Assembly: GCF_963678635.1 (NCBI RefSeq)
Contig: NC_087062.1
Coordinates: 19,829,789 to 19,893,788 of the forward strand
DNA from: Symsagittifera roscoffensis
Taxonomy: Eukaryota; Xenacoelomorpha; Acoela; Convolutidae
Length of the DNA: 64,000 bases
Direction of reading: 5' to 3'
Position numbers and translations under genes: made by a program. The notes below the pieces were generated by a model. The model was not told the origin of the DNA. It did not search any database and saw only the letters and a list, made by a program, of their open reading frames with translations. Positions 35,187-47,524 of this stretch are shown one piece after another. Position 1 is the first letter of the stretch, and each line of letters begins with the position of its first letter.

Positions 35187-36839
35187 GTGGACCGGGATAA
35201 AGAGGATGAAGAGGTAGAACAAAATCTGCTGCAGGACTATTTGTCCGGGGAGACGGATGATGAGAAGAACCGGCGATCACAAATAGATCACCAAAAGATA
35301 TGCATGACAGACAATGGTTATAATCAGGTGCTGGTCATAATAGATCATTTCACGAAGTATGCAGAGGCCGTGCCCTGCATAACTGCCTCGGCGGAAGAGA
35401 CATGCGACCACCTGATCAATACGTGGATAGCGAGACATGGTTGTCCGATGACGTTTCAATCGGATAATGGAACAGCTTTCGTAGGAGAGCTTACGAAAGA
35501 GCTTATGAGACGCTCACAGGTTGCTCAGGCTCACTCCACGACATACCACCCTCAGACGAATGGCTTAGTGGAAAGACAGAACAGGACGTTAGTGTCGATG
35601 CTGAGAGTATATTGTTCCAGGTACATGACCGATTGGGACAGATACCTTCCACAGGTGATGGGAGCATATAACAGCACGCAACACTCCACCACTGGAGTCA
35701 GTCCACACATGATGCTAACTGGACACGAAAAGTCTTTACCCTTAACCTTCTTCTACCCAGAATATGAGGGAAAGAAAACGTCCCCACAGGTCTACATGAG
35801 GGATGTGATCAGACGCCAACAGGAGCTGAACGATTTGTGTAGACGAAACACTCAGCAGGCACAGGCAAGGCAGAGGAAAAGATTCGACAAGAAAGCAGCT
35901 GGTGCAAAGGCTTACTCGGTGGGAGACTACGTATGGGTATTCCAGAACGTTATACCACCGAAAGGGACAAAAAAGCTCCTAAAAAAATGGAGGGGACCCT
36001 TCATGATTACAGAGGTGCATCAGGAGGGACGCTTTTATAGACTGAGTACTGGTCGAGCCGCCCACTACGAGAATATAAAGCCACACAATCCATCGACAGA
36101 AGACTGGTGTATACCTGCAGACATGGAAGAAGGGGATTATCTAATGATGGATCCTGCTTGTGAGGTCAATGAAAAAGGCACCAGGGAGAAGAACGATGGA
36201 AATGAAGTCGTAGAGGAAGGTACGGATACACCGCTGGACCTGGATCCAAACGAACAGATCGAAGCGGACGATGAAAACTTACCCTACGCAGAGGAAGATT
36301 GGCAGGATCCCGAACAGATAAAGGTTCCCAAGAACTTGGAACCGGATCTTCCGTTCACCATACAGACTCGTCAGAAGGACGGAATGAGACCAAGAAAGAA
36401 ATACAATCCTTACGGTGACGACTTTGTAGTGGATAGGATAGATCTAAAGAAGATAGTGGAGGAAGTAGTGGGTCTAGAGGAAATAACTGTGTCACAAGAC
36501 ATTGACATAGTCGATGATCACGACGATGAGTGGGTTGACGACTGGTCGAAACCCGAGGTAGAATTCGACGACGAGCAACAGCAGTCATATGAACAAGACT
36601 TGACGAAGCTGCGTGTCTTAGAGTGGCTGAATGAAACGACCTCGGATCCAGAAGAGACCAGCGTCACAATTCAAGACGTAGATCGTGAAAGCATGAAATA
36701 CATCAAGACCGAACGAGATGATCCTTCCTGGGATGCCCAGGAAGGACGACTACTCATCCCAGCTTCTAACCTTGACTTGATACCCGGTATGCGATCAACG
36801 GGGACGTCGATGGATATTTTTTTCCGGGGAGTGGGGTAG
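35187..36839 (+). pseudogene. Element 2 integrase, lacking the HHCC domain
   Basis: 550 codons beginning on a GTG after a TGA at 35166, so not a true start. After about 30 acidic residues the sequence jumps straight to Q-I-D-H-Q (35281), the first core Asp. The HHCC zinc-binding domain and roughly 300 residues of linker found in element 3 (57240-58130) are missing. The core D,D-35-E (I-D-H-Q; S-D-N-G; G-L-V-E-R-Q) and the G-P-F module (about 35995) are present. A one-base loss in a G run (36833-36838) removes the downstream macro-like domain from frame. Confidence 0.88.
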
Positions 36840-36859
36840 GACTTACCCACACTGAAAAC

Positions 36860-37441
36860 TTGATAATAAAAAAATTAAGAATAGCAAGAGAAACAGGAGA
36901 CTTAGAAGCAGAAACAGGCGAAGAGCCTAAGAAACCTGACATAGGCAGGGTAGTTGAGTCATATTTTAACTTACCAAATGAATATTCAAGTAACATAATA
37001 CTAACAGACAGTGATTTCATACTCACAAATAGAACATGTGCGATAGCAATCACAGCAGACATGAGTTTTAGGACAGCGTTAGCGGCAGATTTTAAGAGAG
37101 AATACAAAAACGTGGAATTCCTTTGGAAGCAAAGACCAGGGATAGGGGGCGTGGCAGCCCTACCTCCGGCGGCGTCGCAGATACCGGGAAAATACTTGTG
37201 CTTCTTGGTAACGAGGGCGACGGAGAAGCAGCACGTGGACCCAGAGAACCTAGTCTTGTCTTTGACGAGGCTGAGGGACTTCCTTGTCGAAATGGACGTG
37301 AAGGAGCTCTCGCTTCCAGTGTACGATCCAAACAGAGGAAGACTGCATCCTCGGGAATTGTACGCGCTTGTACACGTGATATTCTCTGATACGAACATAC
37401 AAGTATATCTACATAAGAAATATTACTTAAGTATAGGCTGA
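36860..37441 (+). pseudogene. Element 2 pol C-terminus, macro-like domain
   Basis: 193 codons (first codon TTG, a continuation). Feature order as in the other copies: D-S-D-F strand, A-I-A-I-T-A-D-M strand, L-A-A-D-F-K-R-E-Y helix, K-Y-L-C-F-L-V-T-R strand, L-T-R-L-R-D-F helix, L-P-V-Y-D strand, V-I-F helix and C-terminal Y-L-H-K-K-Y-Y. The LAADFKREY segment is especially like the helix of OARD1/TARG1-type macro domains. The catalytic glycine loop is replaced by D-P-N-R-G. Confidence 0.78.
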
Positions 37442-37858
37442 GTGATGTGCGAGAGAGTGTTAGGCCAAAGACTAAGTTGTATGTAATAAGTGATATGTGT
37501 GTTATGTTATGTTATGTTATGTGTTAGGTTATTAAGATCATGGGTAAGTAGGGGTTAGTGACCATGAACAACTAAATGACGATCTTGGGAATAGATCCAA
37601 AGTTTGGACTGACCAATCTTAGGTCGAATTCCAAAATTTTAGAAACCAATTGATTTTAATAAAGTTTAGGATAAATATCTTTTTATCTGAACTGTTTTTA
37701 AGCAAATTTTAACGATATATGTTAAGGTGAAACAGACAAGTGTGATATTTGTGACTTCTTTTCTAGATCCTGATTGATCATTTAATAACTCACTTGAGTC
37801 AAATATCGAATCGAATCAAATCAAACTTGAAAGAATAGAACGGACAACTTCAACTTGG
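37442..37858 (+). other. Spacer between pol and ORF2 of element 2
   Basis: About 415 bp, AT-rich, with a (GTTAT)n stretch at about 37499-37520 and no ORF. Equivalent in position to the family A spacers but without their CTTGAG repeats. Confidence 0.55.
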
Positions 37859-38337
37859 ATGAATTGATGGACCTGGCAGAAGCATATGTAGGACCGATGA
37901 TAGATGCAATCTATCGTCGGCTGATCGATCGAGACTTCGCTCTGGAGGACCCAGAGGTAGTCATGTTGCTGACGGCCCTGATCAACATCTTGGGGCACGA
38001 CAACCGTGGGGACCGCCCCACGGAAGTCCTGTTGATGGCAGCATATGGAGAAAGAGGAGTACTAGACCGCCCGAACATGAGAGTGATGAGGTGGAGAAAC
38101 GGGGCTCTCTCAGGAAGTGACTTGGCGAATGAGCCTGGATTGGGAAGTTCTAGGACTTACCAACCAGGTGAGATGCCAATGCCCTCCAAGCCCAAACCTG
38201 GGCTGACGAGAATGCATCGGGAGATGAACAGCGAGGCGACCTCGTCTGGTTCACCACTGAGAGCAGCTGTGCCACCAAAAAGGGGCGAAAGTAGGACAGG
38301 AAGTTCAGACGAACCAAACCATGCAAGGTCTGGATGA
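37859..38337 (+). pseudogene. Element 2 ORF2, N-terminal domain
   Basis: About 159 codons; the best ATG is 37859 (an in-frame start 4 bases earlier would be an unused TTG in another frame reading) or 37867. Homologous to the first 110 residues of family A ORF2 (A-x-x-x-x-I-Y-R-R-L-x-D-x-D pattern). Loses frame near 38310; the coiled coil continues in 38321-39229. Confidence 0.7.
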
Positions 38338-39229
38338 GATGAACGAAGAACTGAAAAGTATGAAGAAGGAGCTGGACGAGATGACCAGAAGCATGCTCCA
38401 GATGGAGGAAGATCGGGACATGTGGAGAAAGTTGTTTGAAGACTGCAACAAAAAGCAGGGTCAAGAGATTGAGCGCTTAAGGCAGGAATACAAAGAGCGA
38501 TCGGAGCAGATGGCGTTGACAACAGCCGTGGAGAAAGTGATACCTGCAAGGGATATTCCTCGTGGGCAGTCCCCGATGGAGCTCTTGACGCCTCGAGAAA
38601 TGAGTCAAACAACAGAGACACGACCTCCAGCAGAGACAAATCGAGTAACGATCCCGGATCCTAGTGACACCTTGGGTGACCCCGTCGTAGAACAGACAGT
38701 GAGGAAACTGATAGAGACAGCTGGACGACCTGTCGCTAACAAGAATGCGCCAGGTTCCGGGGTGACTGCACCCTATGGAACGATTGACGATACGGGCAGA
38801 GTACAACTCTCCCAGACCGTGATCAGACAAGGGATAAGTAACGTGACACCACTCATGGGGAGCTCGAGAATCCCAGAGAGGAAAGTACGAAAGATGCCAG
38901 CGAAGAAAGTGTCTCGCATAATAGACGTGCAGAAGAATAATCAATTGAAATATAATTTCACGGGAGTTCCGGAGACAGATCCGAGGGCCTGCTTCAATCG
39001 AGCTACCTGGAGCCCAGCTGTGAACCTGCAGCAACCACCACTCGGGACATCTCATCTGATACTGGGAGACAGCTTGGTCAGAGTGCTGTCAATTTTGAGG
39101 ACCTCGTGGGTCACCACGGTGATGGCCTTTGGAGGAGCGACGATAGCCCATTTATATCGGATGGTGGAACTGATGAATCCAGGGAGGATTCCCAATGTGA
39201 TGATCTTAGTTGGGACGAATGACGAATGA
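38321..39229 (+). pseudogene. Element 2 ORF2, coiled coil and SGNH blocks I-III
   Basis: 302 codons. Residues 1-75 form a coiled coil. SGNH/GDSL hydrolase begins at about residue 240: block I L-G-D-S-L (Ser codon 39071-39073), block II F-G-G-A, block III V-G-T-N-D (about 39212-39226). A TGA directly after (39227-39229) interrupts the domain; block V follows in the same frame in the next fragment. Confidence 0.82.
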
Positions 39230-39262
39230 GGTTCTGACGAGCAGGAAGCACTATGGGACTCA

Positions 39263-41692
39263 ATGATGGTGTGTTTGTTTACTACCCTCTGGCAGAAATT
39301 CAGTTGCGCGGTACTGACCGTTTGCACTGTGCCCATGAACACGAGAAGCCTGACAGCCTCAGGAAGAAGGCACAAAGAGGGAGTCGTAAAATGGAACAAC
39401 ATCTTGAGGAACCTAGCAAGTCGAAATGCCGGAAGAATGATCCTCATGGACATCGAACGTGAGTTGAGAGCCATGGATCAGGCCAGACTGACCACGGATG
39501 GCATCCACTTCGACAGTATTGAAGGACAAGCTTGGTTGAATCGAGTCTTCCAAGAGCGGTTGGACGAGCTGGAAGCAGAACTCTTTGACACAGGAGTGCT
39601 GAAGGAAGAAGGAACAGTGAGTGACGCGGTGATTACCACCTTTGTGCCTCCTAGCTTGGAAACACGCTTGGGTACGGTCCCGGCCGTCACGAACTACAGG
39701 CAACAAAGCTCCAGCGAACCAGGTCGAAGAACAGACGTACAGGATCGATTGGGAGAAGCACCGATGAGGAGGACTATTCATCCTAGGAGAAGAATAGGAC
39801 CTGTCAACCCAATCGAAGAGACAGCAGGCAAATCTAGATCGGACACTAGATCGGAGACGACGAGTACCAGTCGAGAGGAGAGACCGAGCAGAGGCTCATT
39901 GATGTGGTCGAGACCCATACCGTCTCCCTGGCATATATACAAAGACGAACTAATGAAGCTGGATCTTCAGATAGTAAGCTTCATCGAAGATGCAAGGAGG
40001 ATGCTGAATGGAGCGATGCTATCCGTCAGCAGATTGTACTCGATAACCGGCGTAGACTGGTTGATAGCCGCTAGCATAAATTTCAGCTCCACGACGGCCT
40101 TGAGATTTGCTGACTTGGAGAGACTGCCCTCTAACAACACGATGGGACCAGTGAATGCGAGACCGTTGCAAGATGTGAGGTTGAACCATGATGAGGGGAA
40201 TCGTGAAGAGAGACCAGGAAGATTCCTGACGACGAGGGCGCCGATTGGACAACACGTGAAGATATTCAGGCAGCTGACGACACCCCCTGGTCATGTGAAG
40301 GAAAGAGTGTACCCAAAACTAGTGAACCAAGATGGTGATGCCCACAGATATGGCGGATTGACAGCGATAAAGAAAGATGAAACCATCTTCGCCGCCTATG
40401 ACAAAGCAGAGATGAGGAAGGCCAAAATTATGGTAGTAGCGAATTCAGAGTTCGCGTACACTTCCAAGTCTTTGTTTTGGCCGGACGTCATAATGTTGGC
40501 AGCGGTCGACCTGGACCTACTGCAATCAGTATCTTTGGCTATAGGGGTACAAAGGCAGACGGACAAGAATCCAATTACGATTGTGTTTGCTGGCATCAAT
40601 GACCATCTACACAGTAGAGGTTTTCTGAGCAGACTCAGAGATCCTACAACAGCAGAGAACGCTGTATGGCCAGCGATAAAAGACATCCTTGAGTCGATGG
40701 GTGAAGTGGTGGATGCAACGAAGGAGGGGTCATTCAGTAAAGTGGCATTGAGAGTAGTATTCGCGTTGTCTCCGGGATATGCACATCTCCCGGATGGACT
40801 GAAATTCGTGTATGCAATTGTGGCCTTGCTCTCGGAAGGAAAATATGATGTGATCATATCAGCCCCGAATCGCCTGATAGAAATTGAGAACCTGAGGCCA
40901 CTTGAGGCTGAACTGCCTGCAGTATGGTCAGATATCTCAAACGCGATGAGAGGATTCAAGGACCACGCGCTACACATGTTAGTGTTGGACGAAGTGCTGG
41001 GGTTGGAACTGTCCAATTTCAGTCGACAACTCAAACTGAAACCGGGAATAGACGACGACCATCGAGTGATCGCGGCAATGTCCAACGATTTATGGTTCCG
41101 AGCAATGGAAGTGGCAGGTGAAGACACAAGAAGGAAAAATTCACTGGAGACAAGAGCTCATCTGGAGGCGATGATTCTGAGAACCAAACCGGAAGCCAAA
41201 AACCAGTGGCTACACCTGAACCCTAGAGTAGCGGCATTGGGTGCAGATGCTTTTGAGCAAGGCCCCGTGATGATCACGAAGATGCATGCCTACTTGTTGA
41301 AGGAGGTGAACCTGGCGGAAAATGCCGGAGAAAAGACTGCTGAGTTTGTAAACAGAATGTGTCAGATTACTCTGGAAACCTTCTGGACCCAGGAAATGAA
41401 AGGACAGGAGGGCTTTGAAAGGACAGACAGCATGCTAGAAGGGTTGGGAGCCAGATGGACCGCGTCCTTCTTGGCAAAAGTCTATCCGAAAGTCTCGCAC
41501 TATTTGATAAAGGAATTCCTCCAAGCAGTGGTGAGAGTATCGATAGTGGAATTAATAGCCTTATTCGTGACATTCGGAGCGGAGAGTTTCGTGAAAGGAC
41601 CGGCGATGCTGCTCACCGATGGAATTCAGAACCTGCGGCTAGATGGACTTCTGACATTGATCGCAATTACCCATGGAACTTGGGAGGACTAA
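39263..41692 (+). pseudogene. Element 2 ORF2, SGNH block V, second SGNH-like domain and helical region
   Basis: 809 codons in the frame of the previous fragment. Block V D-G-I-H-F (39497-39511) completes SGNH domain 1, so element 2 keeps all four signature residues apart from the stop. A polar linker follows, then the second SGNH-like domain (V-A-N-S-E-F in place of block I, about 40435; A-G-I-N-D-H-L-H, about 40589; D-D-D-H, about 41051), then a helical region. The frame is lost near 41680, and the last codons before the stop are out of frame. Confidence 0.85.
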
Positions 41693-44600
41693 TGGAACTG
41701 GCACGTTGTCCAGAGCAGATGAAAGAGAGAGTGAGGAACTTGGTTATGAAGAAATCCACGGACTCGTGGAACAAGATAAGAGACCTGAATCGCTTTGGAA
41801 CGGGAGAAGACGAGACGATTGAAAGAGAGGAAGATGTTAGACGACATGTTGGAGGCATGCCCTTATTAACTGATCTGAGCTTGGCTATGAGAACCGATCC
41901 CTTGGCGCTGATCAGAGGAGTCACGGAGTTCGTGACAGTGATCTATGGACCAGCAGTCACGTTTGCGTTCCCTGACGTTAAAGTGGAAGCATATAGGAGG
42001 TCGGTGCTGCACATGAACCTCATATCGGCAGTGGACGGTAGTACACTGAACTGGTGTGAGCAGCACACATTGCGGGAGCTCATGAGCGAAGATCTATTAT
42101 TTGCGAAAATATCGGAGCCAGAGATGACAGTCATCAATTTTGACGATCACTTCCGTGACCGCATGGGAGAAGTAGAAAGAGGACACATCGAGGTGTTTCC
42201 AAGGCTTTGGAATCTGAGGCCCTATGATAAAACGAATGGTGAAATAACCAGAGTGCCTCGTCTCACTGCAGCATATCACAAAGTGAGAGAAGAGACGAAG
42301 GACTGGGGCGATTACAAGAAGCTGCCGGAGGCAATCCCTGAATTCCCTCTGATAAGAAGGATGTTGCTCGGAGCAGTCTCCGTGGTACAGACTCCTAGAT
42401 TGGGAGCATTCGAAGCCAATGAAAGGAGAGTAGAGAATTTCGTGGGAACGATGGATCCATACTTTGTAGGGAGAAATGCCGCCGTGTTACAGTACACGCG
42501 ATTTGCATACACGGATCAAGCGACGAGAAGGCGAATAAGCAACGCCGCGACTCCCAAGCCTGGAAGATTTGATGAGGAATGGAAGGAATTAGGCTTAACT
42601 CCGATGAGGATGAGAGGCAGGCCCGAATTGCCTGAAGCCTCATTAATCCTGACCAGTGTGAAAAAGGAGATGAAAGTGGGAGGAATATTGCAGACTAGAA
42701 CTTTCCTAGCACCCTTCGGCTGCGAAGAAATCAAAGTGGTCCATGGAGAAGAGGAAGATAAATCGGCCGGTACACTGCTCATACCGAGATTCCAGGAAGA
42801 AGCCGACAATGACGAACAAGGACCATCGAGCTCGAACAAGGATAAGTCTGAAGAAAATGACGGACAGGGTGGAAGCCGTCAAACCGAAGAACCCATGCAA
42901 CAAGATCAAGCTGGTGGGGAAGACGACAGGGCATCGACAGGAGGAACATCCAGCCTGGATTTCAATATCTTCAGTGATCTTGAGAACAATGCAGATACAT
43001 TAGAAACGACTGAGCCAGCGGATGAAGGCATCTCGACACTGGAGCCTCCGTCAGCCTTTATGGAAATGAAACGGAATTTGCCGGAGAGCAGCTCTCCTGG
43101 CAATTCAGGAAATAACGACCAGAGAATCCTCATGGAATCACCTCGGAGGAGAAGAATAGAGGCCTCAGCCAGAGTACCTTTCTTGGGAACGCTGCCCGAA
43201 GAAGAATGGGAAGTACATCACCGAGACCACGAGAGTAGGACGGGATGCAAGCTGGACAGAGTGGCGTTTATGGAAGAAGTCTGGACCGTGGTTCAAAGCT
43301 ATGGGACCCAGTCTATTCTAAAAACGGGTCTCAACCAACCCTTGATGAGAGAAGTGCTTGACAAGCTTGATGAGTGTGAAGGGAGACTGAGTGAGTTGTT
43401 GATCGACTCAGCCACTGATGAGAGTGAAGCGAATTCTCCCATCAAGATGACACCGCAGGACGATGAAGGAGAGGTGGTGTATCTGTCAAGAACCAGGAGA
43501 GGGACGATACGATCAAAAATGGTGATTGATAAAATCAATGCGATGAAAATGAAGTTAGGCAGCAGAGTGATGCCGAGGAGAGTTGGAAAGACGAAGGTGG
43601 ATTCAGAAATATCGATGAAAGCTGGTAACTCAGCGAAAAGGAAACGAGTTGAGGAGGTCATGGATTTGGGGCAAGGTGATTATCAATTGTCTGGCACAGA
43701 TAGAATATTAACTGATATAGCGATGGTGCCACCCATTCTCATGGCGGGGATAAAGTCAACCGGTTATAAATCCAAAAGGAGTGACCGCACTCTGACTGGA
43801 GCAACCTTAGAAATGGAAATACTCAGCCAATGTGGAGAGAGCAAAATGAAAGACTTCAAGCCATCTCCCATGAATCATGGAAAGGGAAGTGTCGCAGGAC
43901 AACTAACACCAGTGGAATACAACCGACTGACAGTGTCGGAGACTGTGTCGATAGATGAACCCACCGGTGGATACATGGAGAGGTTGGAATACCGAAACTC
44001 GGCTAGAGGGTATGTAATGGCCCTGGAAGACGAAAAAGCCATGGAGGGTTATCTAGAAACGATGTTGCAAGGCACCACCCTCAAGCAGAAGGCGTACGGG
44101 ACTTTGGCGTCGTCTGACATACAGGCGGAAACGATCGAGCAGTTGGTGAGCCTTCCATGGAAAGCAGTAGTGTTGAGGTATTTCGAAGAGGAAATGAGGA
44201 CTATGCCAAGGATACATGCTCTCGTGGCAGTACCTTACGTAAGAACAGAGTTACAACTCAGGTTCGCCCGGTGCATGATGGGACTGACTCGCGAAGAATA
44301 TGACTCAGAAGAAAGGAAGAGATCAAAAGAGGAAAAGGTTTTCCTTATGACGAACCTGAGGGATCTGATAGTCCAGGAGGGAGCAGCAGTAGCGTGTGCG
44401 AAGCGGAGAGACGCTCTCTGTTTCATTCGATTCCTGATAGAGCAGAATTCAGTACCTGCATTAAACACTTGTGTTAAAATGTTGAGGGAAGGCGATGAGC
44501 GAACGAAAGCCTTATTCTTGCTAGCACTGCTGGATTTGCAGCAAAGTAAACCGATGAGGGTGAACATGAAAGAACCTGAGGAGTTGGAACCCATGAAAAA

Positions 44601-45702
44601 GATAGACGAAATCAGGAGAATCTCAAACAAGGAGCTGAGACTCACTAAAGAATCTATGGGAGCATTGCCGAAATCCAGTGAATACTGTGGACCGATCAAG
44701 AAGAAAACGTATGGCTACGTATCCGGGATCATAGGGATCGCGTACAATCCTTTCCTGAGTGAAGACATACGCGATTGCTTCTTCGATTATGAGCAGGCGG
44801 TGTTGCTAAGATTCTGGACGTCCAGAATTGTAACGATTAAGAGCGTTAACAATACACAGGCCGAATTGGGACTGGTCTTGGAAGAAGAGGTGACTGCACC
44901 TTCAGTACCAAAATCCGACAAAAGAGTGGAGTTTGGGTTGGGATTCTCAGATGAATTACTGAGAACGAGCTTGATGACAGTGTGGGAATTGATGAGGTCA
45001 TCATCGTGTCCTAGTCCCAACGCTGACTCAATATTACGGGCGACACAAGACGTACAGAGGGAACTGAATGCAGACTGTAACCTGCGTGACCTCAACAACA
45101 CATATAATGTAATGATAACAGCCTCTAAGAGCAACGGAGAAGATAAGGTGGAGTTGCCTGGCTGGGGACCAGAAGACTGGGTCAAACCTGGTAGCTGTCT
45201 GGCGGAAGTCTGTGGACTGGAGGGTCACGTTTGTGGAGGTCTGGACTGTGTGAAGACCCTGGAGAAACAACACAAGCAATTGACGGTATTGTTTGGGAAT
45301 GTAGTGATGAAAGCTAGAACAGAAACGGAACTGATAGCAGATTGCCATGGAGGAACCGATGGGAATCTAGTGACTGCACTAGGATTCTACAACATGTTTG
45401 GTTCTTTAGAGTCACTATTGAATCTCGAACAGAAACATGAGGTGGTCACAGCCATCAGTGTAGAAGTATTCCCAGGAGTTCTGCAGACTGAACAGAAATA
45501 CATAGGGAAATGGAGGGAAGCAATCGAGACAGAAATGAACATCAGACACAGCGAGACTTATTGTAGACCATCAGGAGCACGATATTTGGTGGGTTCAACG
45601 TTGGCTCCAATGTGCAGGAGCAGATATCCTGTACATTTCGTGGCTGTGGACGTGAAGAGTACAAGAACGATCGTGGATCAAGCCTTCTCAGTGCCGAAGT
45701 GA
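41680..45702 (+). pseudogene. Element 2 ORF2, large unrecognised region
   Basis: About 1,340 codons without interruption, from the frameshift near 41680 to a TGA at 45700-45702. The ATG at 41455 in this frame precedes the shift and is not a real start. Contents in order: helical region with M-P-L-L-T-D-L, a basic and acidic low-complexity stretch (about 42760-43180), a KRKR segment, further helical domains and the cysteine cluster C-X4-C-X6-C-X4-C (45196-45249). Homologous throughout to 9500-5100 of element 1, so it is a conserved protein and not random open sequence. Function unknown. Confidence 0.85.
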
Positions 45703-46206
45703 GTGAGATTTGCGAGAATGTCTGAAAAGTCTTAGGAGTTACTATGTAAGATGTTCTCAGCAGTTCCAGAGAGAATCAAAGAAGAATTGGAGTCAATACT
45801 AGGAAAGAAGTTCATGGGATATGTGAGTGGGAACTTCAGTGACTTTGAGAGACAGAAACAGAGAGGGTCAACTGTCACAGATTACAATGCAGTAGATGAG
45901 AATGATGAAGTCCACCGAGTGATGATGGAAGTGGAACCATTGCTGGAAGCTTCGGGAAAACGTAATTGGAGGAGCATCATGTTGACGCATGACGAGTTTC
46001 CTTGCCACTGCTTGCTGCAGACCTGGTGGTATCCCAAGCGTAGTAATCTGATGTTGATCTGGGACTCTGGAGAGCTGCTCTCCATGGGTTTACCAGATTC
46101 ATCACAGACGGTAACGATAGTGATAGTGGGAGTTATGATGGCGATACGATGGCTGGAAGCTCATGTGAGAGAAAATAACAGACAGGAGGCACCGACGAGA
46201 GAATAG
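45703..46206 (+). pseudogene. Element 2 ORF2, C-terminal fragment with PCHC motif
   Basis: Same frame as the preceding fragment after a TGA (45700-45702) and a further TAG near 45733. The longest open piece is 45751-46206. Carries the conserved F-P-C-H-C-L motif (about 45997-46014) followed by Q-T-W-W-Y-P. Ends at a TAG (46204-46206). Confidence 0.75.
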
Positions 46207-46743
46207 TTGCGGAAATTAGATTGTCTAAAAGATTTAGATCTTTTTGAGACAATGTGCAAAGTTCTAAGCATTCCGATGGAAGTGAAGAAGATATGGGCAA
46301 GAAAACGATTGATGCCATGGTTCAGAGCTAACATGACTGCATGGTTGTACGAGTATGCGAAAAAGCATATGTCGAAGCACGGCAGGGTGTACAGTGAATA
46401 TAAGCTGGACATTGGAGCAGGAGCTTTCAAGCGAGCTCTCGTGACTCATCGGAATGCAGTGACCACCGCTGTGAAAAGAATTTCCAGGACAAGTGAACGT
46501 AGTGGAAAGGAGAAGGCAGAGATGCTGAAAGAAGATTTGGAGAGAAACGTGACGTTGTGTCTCCACAACAGCTTCTGCAGAAACAGAGAATCTAACGTGG
46601 ATCCCCTACCTTGTTGTAAACAGAGGGTGGAAGAGCAGAAGTGTTGGAGGACGGCTTCCAGCAGCGTCAGGATAGCTAACGACGTGTTACAAGATACGGA
46701 AACTGAGAGTGCAGAGTCAGTATCACAGGAGGAAGAACATTGA
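46207..46743 (+). pseudogene. Element 2 ORF2, extreme C-terminus
   Basis: 178 codons in the same frame following the TAG. Basic and aromatic-rich; shares an A-L/L-L-T-H-R-N-A segment with element 1 (about 4330-4360). The final third is not conserved with element 1. Function unknown. Confidence 0.7.
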
Positions 46744-47524
46744 CGGATGACCGAAAGACAAGATGAAAAAAGAGATGAAATTAGAAGAATTTAGAAGTTT
46801 TAGAACTTCTAAACGACGAAAAAAGAAGAAAACAAAGGAGTGATGAAGAAAAGTTAAAACTCAGAATTGTTTTATGTGTGTGAAAAACTCAAGTGAGAAA
46901 CCAAGCAACCAAGTTGTAATTGAAAACTGAAACATTAAGTTGAGTTTTGAAATTGTTGCATTTATAGATTTGCATTTTGATTTTAGTTGAAGTGGCTTTA
47001 GAGACACTCACTTACTATTTATTTAGGAAGGCTTAAGTGAAGGAGTATATTTAAATATTCCAGCCTGCATGACTGTTTTTAATCAGCTAGGAGAACTGAT
47101 CACTTTGTGGTGACATGGAAGGCTTGTTTCATTGTTCTTTCTAACCACAGAGTTTCTTAGTTTTAGTATTCAGGACAATAACAAGCAAGATTTCCGAAGG
47201 GAAAAGCGTAGTAGGATAATTTTAGCTTGTTGGTTGGCAGGACTGTCCTGCAAGCCAACACTTTTTAAATCTAAGAAAAAAAGTTTTAATCGGGACATTG
47301 ACATTGGAAGTCAGAAAATATGTTTTATCTTAAGTCATATCCTCAATGTGCAGATTAATGAGAGAATTTGAAGGCTATAGTGATGTAGTATGATGCTATT
47401 TGTATTCTGCAGTGAGTCCATGTGACGTAGATAAAAGTAATTTCGTGCATTTTGTAAATTCTGTTCGATGACACTGTATCTATTTTACGAACATTGCGTG
47501 ATTCAATGAGGACGTATGTGGGTA
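46744..47524 (+). other. 3' untranslated region of element 2
   Basis: About 780 bp, AT-rich, without supported ORFs (the 79-codon ORF at 47132-47371 has no homologue in family A). No strong polypurine tract is seen before the LTR. Confidence 0.6.

Noticed and set aside
36833-36862. Programmed frameshift between integrase and macro-like domain
   Set aside because: Element 3 reads through in one frame with one more G in the run, so element 2 has a simple one-base loss.
41455-41680. ATG at 41455 as the start of a separate 1415-codon gene
   Set aside because: Up to about 41680 the homologous protein of element 1 matches the other frame (39263-41692); this frame becomes coding only after the frameshift.
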